This document shows, piece by piece, positions 40,094 to 48,654 of a DNA stretch of 64,000 nucleotides. The stretch is from Streptomyces sp. V1I1 (GTDB lineage: Bacteria > Actinomycetota > Actinomycetes > Streptomycetales > Streptomycetaceae). The stretch covers positions 434,001-498,000 of the forward strand of contig NZ_JAUSZH010000001.1 of assembly GCF_030817355.1 (NCBI RefSeq). Reading direction: 5' to 3'. The position numbers were made by a program, and so were the translations under genes. Each line of letters opens with the position of its first letter. Within the stretch, counting starts at the first letter, position 1. The notes beneath the pieces were generated by a model. The model ran no database searches. It worked only from the letters and a program-made list of their open reading frames with translations, and was not told the origin of the DNA.

Positions 40094-41953
40094 TTGTCGC
40101 TCTTCACGCGCTCTCGTCAGCTGCCGAATACGGACAAGGCACCCACGGGGGAGGACCTGCCGCCGGGGGACACCGCCGCTGGTCAGGACACCGCCGCGAG
40201 TGACGGCACCGGCGCTGGTGAGGACGCCACCGCAGGCGACGCCGCCAGTGACGACGCGGACGACGCGGACGAGGCTGTCGCAGGCGGCGGTTGGCGGGGC
40301 AAGCACCCCACCGCGGCTCGGAACGTGACCTGGGTGACCACTGCCCTGGCCGCCGTGCTTGTGCTCTTCGCCCTCCTCCTGCCGAACGAGCCCACCCGCC
40401 TCGCGCCCAGCGCGTTCGCGCGCATCCCGGTGGAGGGGATCTTCGGCGCCGCGTTGCTGCTCGTCCTGCCCCCGAAGGCGAAAAAGGTGGTGGCTGTGCT
40501 CGCCGGGGTGGGCCTCGGCCTGTTGACCATCCTGAAGTTCCTCGACATCGGCTTCTACTCGGCTCTCGACCGGCCTTTCGACCCGATGCTCGACTGGATC
40601 CTGTTCGACGACGCCGAGGCGTTCCTCGGGGACTCGGTCGGCCAGGCCGGCGCGATCGGTGCCGTCATCGGGGTCGTGGTCCTCGTCCTCGCCCTGCTCG
40701 TCCTCATGACGCTGGCGGTTGTCCGGCTGAGCCACCTCATGGTCCGGCTCAGAGCCGCTGCGATCCGTACCCTCCTGGTACTCGGGACCGTCTGGATCAC
40801 CTGCGCAGCGCTCGGCGTGCAGATAGCCGGCGCACCGCTCGCTTCCAGAAGCACGGCCGCGCTCCTTCACGACCGTGCGTACCAGGTGACTGCGGGCCTG
40901 AAGGACGAGCGGGAGTTCGCCAAGGAGGCCGCCACCGACGACTTCCGCGACACCCCGGCCGACCAGCTGCTGACCGGGCTGCGCGGCAAGGACGTCATCT
41001 TCGCCTTCATCGAGAGCTACGGCCGCAGCGCGGTCCAGGACCCGCGGATGGCACCGCAGGTCGGCGCGTTGCTGGCGGACGGGACCAGTCGGCTGCGCGC
41101 GGCCGGGTTCTCTTCCCAAAGCGCCTTCCTCACCTCGCCGACGGCGGGCGGCGGCAGCTGGCTGGCCCACTCCACCTTCATGTCCGGCCTGTGGATCAAG
41201 AACCAGAAGCGCTACGACAGCGTCACCTCAAGCGACCGCATGGCCCTCACCGGCGCCTTCCAGCGCGCGGGCACCTGGCGGACGGTCGGCATCATGCCGG
41301 GCGTCACCCGGTCCTGGCCGGAGGGGCAGTTCTACGGCCTCGACAGCATCTACGACTCCCGGTACCTCGGGTACAAAGGCCCGAACTTCAGTTGGGCACC
41401 CGTACCCGACCAGTACAGCCTGTCCGCCTTCGAACGCCTGGAGCACGGCAAGCCGGGCCGCGAGCCGATGATGGCGGAGATCATCCTCGTCTCCAGCCAC
41501 AACCCCTGGGCGCCCATCCCCAAGATGATCGGCTGGGACGAGGTCGGTGACGGCTCGGTCTACGACGCCATCAACAAGGCGGGCAAGGACCCCAAAGAGG
41601 TGTGGAAGGACCCCAAGAAGGTGCGCACCGAGTACCGGCGTTCCATCGAGTACTCGCTGAACAGCCTGATCTCCTACGTGGAGAAGTACGGCGACGACAA
41701 CACCGTGCTCGTCTTCCTCGGCGACCATCAGCCCGCCCCGATAGTCACCGGCGAGGACGCAAGCCGGGACGTACCGATCGCGATCGTCGCCCACGATCCG
41801 GCCGTTATGGACCAGATTTCCGGCTGGGGCTGGCAGGACGGCCTGAAGCCCGGCCCGAAGGCCCCGGTCTGGCGGATGGACACCTTCCGCGACCGCTTCC
41901 TGACCGCCTACGGCCCCCAGCCCGGCTCCAACTCGGCCCCGCCGAGGCGGTAA
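40094..41953 (+). CDS. Sulfatase / lipoteichoic-acid-synthase-like membrane phosphotransferase
   Basis: A 619-residue membrane enzyme. An acidic Ala/Asp-rich cytoplasmic tail (residues 1-70) precedes four or five membrane segments (for example TWVTTALAAVLVLFALLLP, and IGAVIGVVVLVLALLVLMT). The extracellular catalytic domain of the alkaline-phosphatase/sulfatase superfamily starts near residue 295: FAFIESYGRSAVQDP carries the metal-binding Glu and Ser/Tyr region, SPTAGGGSWLAHSTFMSGLW gives the nucleophile threonine area, and VLVFLGDHQPAP gives the metal-binding Asp-His. Homologues transfer glycerol- or other sugar-phosphate groups to cell-wall polymers. The start is TTG 40094 with GGAAGG upstream. 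The gene is flanked by paralogous regulators on both sides. Confidence 0.82.
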   Translation: MSLFTRSRQLPNTDKAPTGEDLPPGDTAAGQDTAASDGTGAGEDATAGDAASDDADDADEAVAGGGWRGKHPTAARNVTWVTTALAAVLVLFALLLPNEPTRLAPSAFARIPVEGIFGAALLLVLPPKAKKVVAVLAGVGLGLLTILKFLDIGFYSALDRPFDPMLDWILFDDAEAFLGDSVGQAGAIGAVIGVVVLVLALLVLMTLAVVRLSHLMVRLRAAAIRTLLVLGTVWITCAALGVQIAGAPLASRSTAALLHDRAYQVTAGLKDEREFAKEAATDDFRDTPADQLLTGLRGKDVIFAFIESYGRSAVQDPRMAPQVGALLADGTSRLRAAGFSSQSAFLTSPTAGGGSWLAHSTFMSGLWIKNQKRYDSVTSSDRMALTGAFQRAGTWRTVGIMPGVTRSWPEGQFYGLDSIYDSRYLGYKGPNFSWAPVPDQYSLSAFERLEHGKPGREPMMAEIILVSSHNPWAPIPKMIGWDEVGDGSVYDAINKAGKDPKEVWKDPKKVRTEYRRSIEYSLNSLISYVEKYGDDNTVLVFLGDHQPAPIVTGEDASRDVPIAIVAHDPAVMDQISGWGWQDGLKPGPKAPVWRMDTFRDRFLTAYGPQPGSNSAPPRR

Positions 41954-41977
41954 CCGCGGGCACACACCAGGGGGCGG

Positions 41978-42562
41978 CTATGCGTCCACTGTGCTCCGGG
42001 CGGCAGTCGGCTCTTCCGCTGCAGACTCCTTCTTGATGGTGCTGTAGTAGACGGACTTCTGCTGCTTGGTTCGCACGCTTTGGTTCTTGGCTACTGATGC
42101 CTCGAGGGCGTTGCGAACTACCGTGACGCTCAGCGTGCGTTCGGGGTGTGTCTGTGCCAGCTCTTGGGCGACTTCGGCTGCCGACCTTGGCTCCTGGTGC
42201 CCGGCAAGGACGGCGACGACGAGTTCCCGCAGTGGAGGCGCAGCCTTGTTCGCCTTCCCCTTCGCTTCGGTCTTCGGCTTTGCCGTCTTCCTGGGGCGCT
42301 TGTCGGTGTCGGTGCTTGTCTTTGTGCGCCGTGCCCTGGGAACCGTTGCCGTCTTGGCCGCCTTGGCCTGCTCCACGGGTGGAGTGCCCAGGGTCGCCTG
42401 CAAACTCACCAGCAGCTCGTGGTCTTTCTGGAGTTCCTCAAGCTGGGCCTGCAGGGCGGCAGCCTCGGACCTGATGTGTTCTTGTTCTCTGGTGTTGCGC
42501 TCCAGATCGGCGTCGACCTGCTTGGCGTATTGGGACTGCAGAGTGGGATTGCCCTCGGGCAT
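41978..42562 (-). CDS. Coiled-coil winged-helix regulatory protein (copy 2)
   Basis: A 194-residue paralogue of the gene at 39127-39693 with the same plan: coiled coil (QYAKQVDADLERNTREQEHI), basic Lys/Thr/Ala linker and winged helix (PPLRELVVAVLAGHQEPRSA, VVRNALEASVAKNQSVRTKQ, QQKSVYYST). The terminal helix-turn-helix is nearly identical, so both probably read the same DNA sequence, while the linkers have diverged. ATG 42562 follows GGAAGGTGAG. It converges with the sulfatase-like gene, 24 bases from its stop. Confidence 0.8.
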   Translation of the reverse strand: MPEGNPTLQSQYAKQVDADLERNTREQEHIRSEAAALQAQLEELQKDHELLVSLQATLGTPPVEQAKAAKTATVPRARRTKTSTDTDKRPRKTAKPKTEAKGKANKAAPPLRELVVAVLAGHQEPRSAAEVAQELAQTHPERTLSVTVVRNALEASVAKNQSVRTKQQKSVYYSTIKKESAAEEPTAARSTVDA

Positions 42563-42598
42563 GACAGCTCACCTTCCTTGTACAACTGTTGAGGGCGG

Positions 42599-42629
42599 AT
42601 GCTACCCACACCTGTCGCACTTGAAGAAC
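42599..42629 (-). promoter_or_regulatory. Putative promoter of coiled-coil regulator copy 2
   Basis: On the minus strand, GTTCTT and TAGCAT are separated by 19 bases, the same arrangement as at 39730-39760. Sixteen bases covering the -10-like element (42596-42611) are identical in both. Confidence 0.5.
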
Positions 42630-43392
42630 ACTGTGGAACTGGCTGACCTGCCCAGCGGGGGGCGGATGTGCCGTCCAGCCTCCGCTGCGGCACAGACGAG
42701 AAGACCTCAACTCGCTACGCGGACTCAGCACGCTTCCACGACAGTTCCGCGGACTGCCGAGCGTGCTGTGCCGCGGCCCCCTCTTCGGCCTTGCCATCGG
42801 CCTGCTCGGGGGGCTCCTCCTCGGTCCGCCGCTGCGGGCGGCGGTGCGAGGACTGCGCTCGCGTCGCCCCGAGCGCAGTCACAATCTGACTGCCTTTGCG
42901 GGGCTGAGCAGGTAGGCGATCACCACGATGTAGTCGATGGCCGCGCGATCCTCCGATCCGCCGCGCCGCTGCACGGGCCGTGGTGGTGTGTTAGTCGTGG
43001 TGTGTTTGTGGGCCGCGTCGTCGCAGCAGTGCGGCAAACGCGGTGGAGCGTGTTCGAGGGGTACGCCAGTAGGCGGAGCCGGGTCCGTGTGACGTCGGAC
43101 CCAGGTTTGGGCGGGAGTGCCGGGTGCGGGGCGGAACCGCACGGCCTGCGTGGGGGTCGCCCGGGGCCGCGAACGGTCGACTGCCGTCTCGCGGTACGAA
43201 CCTAAGTCGGCCACCAGCGGGCCGGAAGTGTACGTTCCATCCACTGGTCGGCTGTTCAGTGGATGTCCTGCACATACGGAAAGGGTGCATCATCGGGCCG
43301 GACCGCCTGAAAAGGCGCACCCGTTCGGCCTCAGCCAACGGATCCCGGTTCCGCCTCGCCTCATCCGACTCTGCATGCTGGAAAAACAGTCG
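42630..43392. other. Long intergenic region with no recognised gene
   Basis: About 760 bases. Overlapping ORFs in several frames have shadow composition and no ribosome sites. The only clear element is the promoter at its right edge. Confidence 0.45.
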
Positions 43393-43421
43393 TTGACGGC
43401 CAGACAACCGGACCCTATGGT
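43393..43421 (+). promoter_or_regulatory. Putative housekeeping-type promoter of the ABC transporter operon
   Basis: TTGACG and TATGGT are separated by exactly 17 bases, close to the main vegetative sigma-factor consensus of Streptomyces. The predicted transcript start near 43428 would leave a leader of about 240 bases before the substrate-binding-protein gene, long enough for a regulatory RNA structure, though I recognise no riboswitch. Confidence 0.5.
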
Positions 43422-43670
43422 TTGCGGCACGCGGTCGGCGGTGTGACGCAGCCACCGTGACGAATCATGGATCGTTCAAGATCCAAAGGTTCGCGACGCG
43501 CCATGGCATAAGCGGAACCCGCAAAGCCACAGCGATTCGTCGACGGCCCCAGCGGTGCGGCCGCACTCCCCACTCCGCCATGAGATGGCGTAGATCCCCC
43601 TTTGCTCAGCCTGAAGTTGTCATCGCCCTATTCCCGCATGCGTGGAATTTCCCAGAGAGGCCGTGCCGAA

Positions 43671-44777
43671 ATGACGCAGCCAACCACACCCATCAGCCGG
43701 CGGTCGATTCTGAGGACGGGAGCCGGTGCGGCGCTGGCGGTCCCGTTCGCGGGGAGCCTGCTCACCTCCTGCAGCATCAAGTCCTCCAATGCCGCACCGG
43801 CGAACAAGGCCGTGACGGTCACCTCGTACGGCGGCTCCTACAACGACCAGTTGACGAAGACCATCCTGAAGCCGTTCGAGAAGAAGACGGGCATCCGCTC
43901 GACGCTGCTCGCCAACACCAGCCTGGCGGCCCTGAAGACGCAGGTGCAGTCCGGCGACGTGCAGTGGGACCTGGTGGAGCTGACGGCTCCGGAGTACGTC
44001 CAGGCCGTCAAGGAAGGCCTGCTCGAGAAATTCGACTACGGCATCATCAGCGACAAGGGGCTGCCTTCCTACGCGAAGGCGGAGTACGGCATCAAGTACC
44101 TGAGCTTCCTGTTCGTGATGGCCTGGGACCAAAAGCACATCCCCGACGCGCAGGCACCGAAGAACTGGGCTCAATTCTTCGATCAGGGCAGATATCCCAC
44201 CAAGCGTTCGGTGTACGGGCAGTTGTCGGACAGCTCGGTGCTGGAAGCGGCGCGGCTGGCCGAGGGTGTTCCGTTCGACAAGATCTATCCGCTGGATGTG
44301 GACGCGGCGCTGCGTTACCTGGCGCAGCACCCCGGACGCGACAAGCTGATCTACCACACGGCCAACCAGGAGCCGGTCCAGCAGTTGACCTCGGGTGAGG
44401 TCACGCTGTCGACCAGCTTCAACAACCGGATCAACGCCGCCCGCAAGGACGGGGCCCGGCTGAACTTCACTTCCTCCAACGCCGTCCTTGCCGGCGACTA
44501 CTTCGTGGTCCCCAAGGGCGCGAGGAACAAGGAGGCAGCGTTCCGGCTGATGAACTTCATGAGCAACGATGCGGACGCCGGGGCCGACTTCGACCAGACG
44601 ACGAACCTGACGCTGGCCAACACCCCCGCGCTCGCGAAGTTGCCCGCCGCGGTCGCCGACACTCTTCCCACCAGCCCGAAGATGGCGGACAGCATTCTCG
44701 TACGCGACGACACATGGTGGGCGGAGAACCTCAAGGCGACGGAGCAGAGGTTCAAGCTGTGGCAGGCGGGAAGCTGA
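43671..44777 (+). CDS. ABC transporter substrate-binding lipoprotein, PotD/PotF type
   Basis: A 368-residue extracytoplasmic binding protein. Its N-terminus, SRRSILRTGAGAALAVPFAG followed by LLTSCS, combines a twin-arginine Tat motif and a lipobox with lipid-modified cysteine near residue 33. The mature part has VTVTSYGGSYNDQLTKTI, WDLVELTAPEYVQAV and a long PotD-like fold, typical of polyamine or related small-cation importers. I chose ATG 43671 (MTQPTTPISRRS) because the Tat region sits correctly; the frame opens at 43602. It is the first of four genes that together form a complete importer: binding protein, two permeases and ATPase. Confidence 0.88.
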   Translation: MTQPTTPISRRSILRTGAGAALAVPFAGSLLTSCSIKSSNAAPANKAVTVTSYGGSYNDQLTKTILKPFEKKTGIRSTLLANTSLAALKTQVQSGDVQWDLVELTAPEYVQAVKEGLLEKFDYGIISDKGLPSYAKAEYGIKYLSFLFVMAWDQKHIPDAQAPKNWAQFFDQGRYPTKRSVYGQLSDSSVLEAARLAEGVPFDKIYPLDVDAALRYLAQHPGRDKLIYHTANQEPVQQLTSGEVTLSTSFNNRINAARKDGARLNFTSSNAVLAGDYFVVPKGARNKEAAFRLMNFMSNDADAGADFDQTTNLTLANTPALAKLPAAVADTLPTSPKMADSILVRDDTWWAENLKATEQRFKLWQAGS

Positions 44778-44779
44778 CG

Positions 44780-45652
44780 ATGCCCCTCGCCGCCGCAGCG
44801 CCTGTGCAGGCCTGCGCCACGCCCCGCGGACGCGCCTTCCGCGTCCGCGGGGCGTGGTTGCTGCTCCTCGCGCCGATCGCCGCATTCGACGCCATCTTGT
44901 TTCTGACCCCGCTGGGGACACTCGTCTCCTCCAGCACGCACAACCAGGCCTACGAGCGGGTGCTGGGCGACCCGCTGGTGATCAGGTCGTTGATCAACAC
45001 GCTCGAAATCAGCGCGGTCTCCACGCTCGTGACCATCGTGATCGGCTACCTGCTGGCCTGGGTGATCTGGCGCAGTAGCGCGCTCATGCGGGTCGTCCTG
45101 TTCGCCCTGGTGCTGCTGCCCTTCTGGACCGGTGTCCTGGTGAAGAACTTCGCCTGGGCGGTCCTTCTGCAGGACAACGGTCTGGTGAACGGAGCCCTGC
45201 AGGGGCTCGGACTCACCGACCATCCGCTGACGCTGCTGCACAACCGGTTCGCGGTCGTGCTCGGCATGGTCCACTACCTCCTTCCCTACGCCGTGTTCCC
45301 GATCTTCGCCGCGCTGGCCGCGATCGATAACCGGCTGGAGCTGGCCGCGCGTTCCCTCGGCGCGGGCGAGCTGTCGGTCTTCCGCCGGGTCATCCTTCCG
45401 CTCACCGTGCCGGGCGTTTCGGCCGCGGGGCTGCTGGTGTTCATCATCAGCACCGGCTTCTTCATCACTCCGGTCGTGCTCGGTGGCCCTGGGGATATGA
45501 TGATTGCCAATCAGATCGACTTCTACGCCATGGAGTTGACCGACTTTGCCGGCGCCTCCGCGCTCGCGCTCGCGCTGACCGCCATCGTGAGCGTGCTCGT
45601 GGCGGTGTACCAGCGGATCCTCCGCGCAGGAGGTACCCATGAGGTCGGCTAA
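44780..45652 (+). CDS. ABC transporter permease, PotB type
   Basis: A 290-residue inner-membrane permease beginning MPLAAAAPVQACATPRGRAF, two bases after the binding-protein stop. It has about six membrane segments (AWLLLLAPIAAFDAILFLTP; TLVTIVIGYLLAWVIW; VVLFALVLLPFWTGVLVKNF) and the coupling loop ELAARSLGAGELSVFRRVIL, which contacts the ATPase. The type fits the PotB/PotH group of polyamine and 2-aminoethylphosphonate importers. Its end overlaps the second permease by 14 bases. Confidence 0.88.
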   Translation: MPLAAAAPVQACATPRGRAFRVRGAWLLLLAPIAAFDAILFLTPLGTLVSSSTHNQAYERVLGDPLVIRSLINTLEISAVSTLVTIVIGYLLAWVIWRSSALMRVVLFALVLLPFWTGVLVKNFAWAVLLQDNGLVNGALQGLGLTDHPLTLLHNRFAVVLGMVHYLLPYAVFPIFAALAAIDNRLELAARSLGAGELSVFRRVILPLTVPGVSAAGLLVFIISTGFFITPVVLGGPGDMMIANQIDFYAMELTDFAGASALALALTAIVSVLVAVYQRILRAGGTHEVG

Positions 45653-46475
45653 TTCTCGGTTCTCCCCGGCGCTGCTGGCCGCCGTACCGGTTTTCGTGTT
45701 CCTCGTCGTACCCACCGCGATCGTGGTGCCGATGGCCTTCAACCACAGCCGGTACATCACCTTCCCGCCGGATCGGTTCTCCACCGACGCGGTCACCGGG
45801 TTCCTTACCGACACGGCCTGGATGTCGGCCGTACTGGCGAGCCTGCAGACCGCGGGAATCGCCGTGGTACTCGCGGTGCTGCTGGGCGGCAGCGCAGCCG
45901 TAGCCCTGCACGGGCGGCAGTTCCCGGGGCGGTCCGCAGTGACCGCGGTGATCCTCGCCCCGATGATCGTCCCACCCGTTGTGCTGGCGCTGGCCTTCTA
46001 CCAGTTCTTCAACTCCGTCGCACTGGTCGGCACGATTCTTCCGATCGGCCTCGCCCACGCCGTGATCGCGACGCCGTACGCGTTCCTCACCGTCCGCGCC
46101 AGCCTTTCCGGCCTGAATCCGGCCCTGGTGCGCTCCGCGCAGAGCCTGGGAGCCGGCACACCGTCCGTGGCACGGTTCGTGTACCTCCCGGTCATCCGGC
46201 CCGGTCTCGTCGCAGGGGCGCTGTTCGCCTTCTCCGTCTCCATCGACGAGACGGTGATTGCGCTGTTCCTCCAGTCGCCGAGCGCGACCACGCTGCCGGT
46301 GAAGATGTTCACCGACATCCAGTACAACCTGACACCGAAGATCGCTGTCTCCTCGGCCATGTTGGTCACCGTCGCCACGGTCGGACTGCTGGTGCAGGTC
46401 TTCTTCATGCTCCGCCGCCGTTCCATCGCCCGGATGCTGCCGCTGACGGCGGCGGCCGCCGACCAGACAGGGTGA
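45639..46475 (+). CDS. ABC transporter permease, PotC type
   Basis: A 278-residue permease beginning MRSANSRFSPALLAAV, with AGGAGG just upstream inside the preceding gene. It has about six membrane segments and the coupling loop ALVRSAQSLGAGTPSVARFV followed by YLPVIRPGLVAGALFAFSVS and DETVIALFLQ, characteristic of PotC/PotI. The C-terminus is a membrane helix plus a basic tail. It forms the heterodimeric channel with the first permease. Confidence 0.88.
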   Translation: MRSANSRFSPALLAAVPVFVFLVVPTAIVVPMAFNHSRYITFPPDRFSTDAVTGFLTDTAWMSAVLASLQTAGIAVVLAVLLGGSAAVALHGRQFPGRSAVTAVILAPMIVPPVVLALAFYQFFNSVALVGTILPIGLAHAVIATPYAFLTVRASLSGLNPALVRSAQSLGAGTPSVARFVYLPVIRPGLVAGALFAFSVSIDETVIALFLQSPSATTLPVKMFTDIQYNLTPKIAVSSAMLVTVATVGLLVQVFFMLRRRSIARMLPLTAAAADQTG

Positions 46476-47605
46476 GTTCCATGACAACGTCCGCTACGCT
46501 CCCGACGGCTGCCTCGCCGGTGGTCGGGAATCAGGAAAACGGTTCCATCGAACTGCGCCGGGTGCGTAAGACCTACGGCGACGTCACCGCGGTCGACGAC
46601 CTCGATCTGACCGTGCAGCCCGGCGAGTTCGTGACCCTTCTCGGTCCCAGCGGGTCGGGCAAGACCACGACCATGATGATGGTCGCCGGCTTCGAGGAAC
46701 TCACCTCCGGCATGGTGCTGATCAACGGCGAAGGGGTCGACAAGCTCCCGCCGAAAGACCGCAACCTCGGTGTGGTGTTCCAGAGTTACGCCCTGTTCCC
46801 CCACATGAGCGCCCGGGAGAACGTCGAGTTCGCCCTGCGCATGCGCAAGGTCCGGCCGACAGAGCGGCGTCAGCGGGCCGAGGAGGCTCTCGAACGCGTC
46901 GGCCTGGCCAAGCTGGGCGACCGCCGCCCGCGCCAGCTGTCCGGAGGACAGCAGCAACGTGTCGCGCTGGCACGCGCCCTGGTCTTCAATCCGTCGGCAC
47001 TGCTCCTGGACGAGCCGATGGCAGCGCTGGACAAAAGGCTGCGCGAGCAGATGCAGGAGGAGGTCAAGACGATCCAGCGGTCGCTGGGCATCTCCGTGCT
47101 GTTCGTCACCCACGACCAGGACGAAGCCATGTCCATGTCGGACAGAATCGTCGTGATGCGCGACGGGAGGATCGTGCAACAGGGCGCTCCGGAGGACGTG
47201 TACGCGCATCCCGCGACCGACTGGGTGGCCAACTTCCTCGGCGACACCAATCTCCTGCCGTGCAGCATCGTGGAACGCTCGGGCGACACAGCCGTCGTCG
47301 ACCTCGGCCGGCTAGGGATCTGCCGAGTACGGGACCGCGGGGCCAAGGGCGATCGGTACGCGGTGTCCATCCGCCCGGAGCATCTGGCGTTCATTCCCGC
47401 CGAACGGGCGGAGAACAGCGCGAAGGGCCGAGTGGTGTCCTCCACCAATCTCGGCGCCACCATCCGCCACCGGCTGCGTGTGGGGGAACACGAGCTGCTG
47501 ATGCGTGAGATGTCCCCGACCTCGCGCACTGCCGCCGAACTAGACGCGGACGTGTGCATTGGCTGGGACCAGGACCCCGCCCAGCTGCTCGTCCTCGACG
47601 CCTGA
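46472..47605 (+). CDS. ABC transporter ATPase, PotA type
   Basis: A 377-residue ATP-binding subunit. Walker A is LGPSGSGKTTT, the signature is LSGGQQQRVALARAL, Walker B is LLLDEPMAALD, and the H-loop is VTHDQDEAMSMSD. A C-terminal TOBE-type regulatory domain follows (about residues 280-377). GTG 46472 overlaps the permease stop (GTGA); ATG 46481, with GGGTGAG upstream, is an equally good start three codons later. It energises uptake through the two permeases and closes the operon. Confidence 0.9.
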   Translation: MSSMTTSATLPTAASPVVGNQENGSIELRRVRKTYGDVTAVDDLDLTVQPGEFVTLLGPSGSGKTTTMMMVAGFEELTSGMVLINGEGVDKLPPKDRNLGVVFQSYALFPHMSARENVEFALRMRKVRPTERRQRAEEALERVGLAKLGDRRPRQLSGGQQQRVALARALVFNPSALLLDEPMAALDKRLREQMQEEVKTIQRSLGISVLFVTHDQDEAMSMSDRIVVMRDGRIVQQGAPEDVYAHPATDWVANFLGDTNLLPCSIVERSGDTAVVDLGRLGICRVRDRGAKGDRYAVSIRPEHLAFIPAERAENSAKGRVVSSTNLGATIRHRLRVGEHELLMREMSPTSRTAAELDADVCIGWDQDPAQLLVLDA

Positions 47606-47949
47606 CCCGGACACACCCGGTGGGATCGACATGCCTGCGGGCACGCGTCGCGCCGGGGCGAAATTTCTCTAGAAGGGTGGTACGACACGGCGCCAGCCTG
47701 ATCCGAACGGCGTGAGCCCGCTGATCGCTTGGAGCGCGCGGTGATCTCCGCGCGCTCCAAGGGCCTCGTGCTTTGACCGCGTCCGCACCGACTTCTTCAG
47801 TTTGGTGGCGGCGACCAGCCGCGTGGTCTGCAGGCCGGCCGGCCTGGCAGCTGCTCGTCCAGGGTGAACTCGCCGTTGTCGATGGCCGCTTCGAGCCAGT
47901 CGGTCCGCCGCGCGGACCTTCGCGATGCCGCGGCGCGAGAGGGGCAGTC
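47606..47949. other. Intergenic region with hairpin and possible remnant
   Basis: About 340 bases. It holds the hairpin at 47728-47761. On the minus strand near 47800-47910 a short stretch reads TDWLEAAIDNGEFTLDEQLPG, which looks protein-like but has no start and ends within 20 residues; it may be a gene remnant. Confidence 0.35.
47728..47761. terminator. Strong hairpin after the ABC transporter operon
   Basis: CTTGGAGCGCGCGG and its exact complement form a 14-bp stem with a six-base loop TGATCT, about 120 bases beyond the ATPase stop. It lies between convergent transcripts and can act in either direction. Confidence 0.65.
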
Positions 47950-48531
47950 TTAAGCCGCGCCACGCGACGGGGGCGTCCCGTGAGTCCTTCGCAACCACTC
48001 GTTGAGGGCGACCAAGTCCGCTTCGGTGAGGCCCTGGTGGGGGTCGACGCGATGGAGCAGGGCTTGTCCTCGATGGTGTGCGGATACCCAGGCCCGATCG
48101 ATATCAGTGATCTCATCGTCCACCCAGACGAATGAGCGTCCCGCTGCCCAGTCGACGAGGGCGCGGGTCTTCCAATGGAGTCCGTCCCGCCCATCCTGCT
48201 CATCCTGGTCGGACGGCTCCGGCCAGATCACCACTGCCAACTCCGGCAGGCCGATCCGCGGGGCGATGCACTCGTTCGCCTCGGCCATCCATGTTGTGGC
48301 CCAGACCAGATCGCACGGTAGCGCCGTCAATCGGGGCCCGAGCTTGGGATTGATCCTGGCCAGAAGGGGATTCGAGTCGGCCTCCCATGGTTCGGGACCC
48401 GCCGGACAGGTCGGATATCCGTCCGGATACTGCTGCGGCGCCGCGCCGAATGGAATGAGTGGTCCGTCGACATCGAGGAAGAGCAGTGGAGGCTCTGCAG
48501 AACCGGTCACAACTGCACGATAGCGGCTCAT
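47950..48531 (-). CDS. HAD domain-containing protein
   Basis: A 193-residue HAD-superfamily protein of the group that Pfam calls HAD in Swiss-army-knife RNA repair proteins. The nucleophile motif is PPLLFLDVDGPLIPFG (Asp-x-Asp-Gly). Further blocks are LTALPCDLVWATTWMAEANE, LHWKTRALVDWAAGRSFVWV and DDEITDIDRAW, the last holding the acidic pair for metal binding. It is probably a phosphatase of unknown substrate. I used ATG 48531; the frame opens at 48576 and a GTG at 48510 is also possible, as none has a good ribosome site. It is a single gene. Confidence 0.78.
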   Translation of the reverse strand: MSRYRAVVTGSAEPPLLFLDVDGPLIPFGAAPQQYPDGYPTCPAGPEPWEADSNPLLARINPKLGPRLTALPCDLVWATTWMAEANECIAPRIGLPELAVVIWPEPSDQDEQDGRDGLHWKTRALVDWAAGRSFVWVDDEITDIDRAWVSAHHRGQALLHRVDPHQGLTEADLVALNEWLRRTHGTPPSRGAA

Positions 48532-48654
48532 CCTGACAGGCTCGATGAGGAGGTCCGCCAAGGGCAGGAGGGACACCGCGCTTCGCGAGCCGAAGGTCGG
48601 GCGCCTATCGGCGAATGGCCCTCACCGCAACAGCGCCGCGAGCAGGTCACCGGG

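Noticed and set aside
43457..44398. 313-residue plus-strand ORF over the binding-protein gene
   Set aside because: A frame-shifted shadow of the PotD-type gene.
47800..47949. Protein-like stretch TDWLEAAIDNGEFTLDEQLPG on the minus strand
   Set aside because: No start, stops shortly after and no family; at most a small gene remnant, so not listed as a gene.
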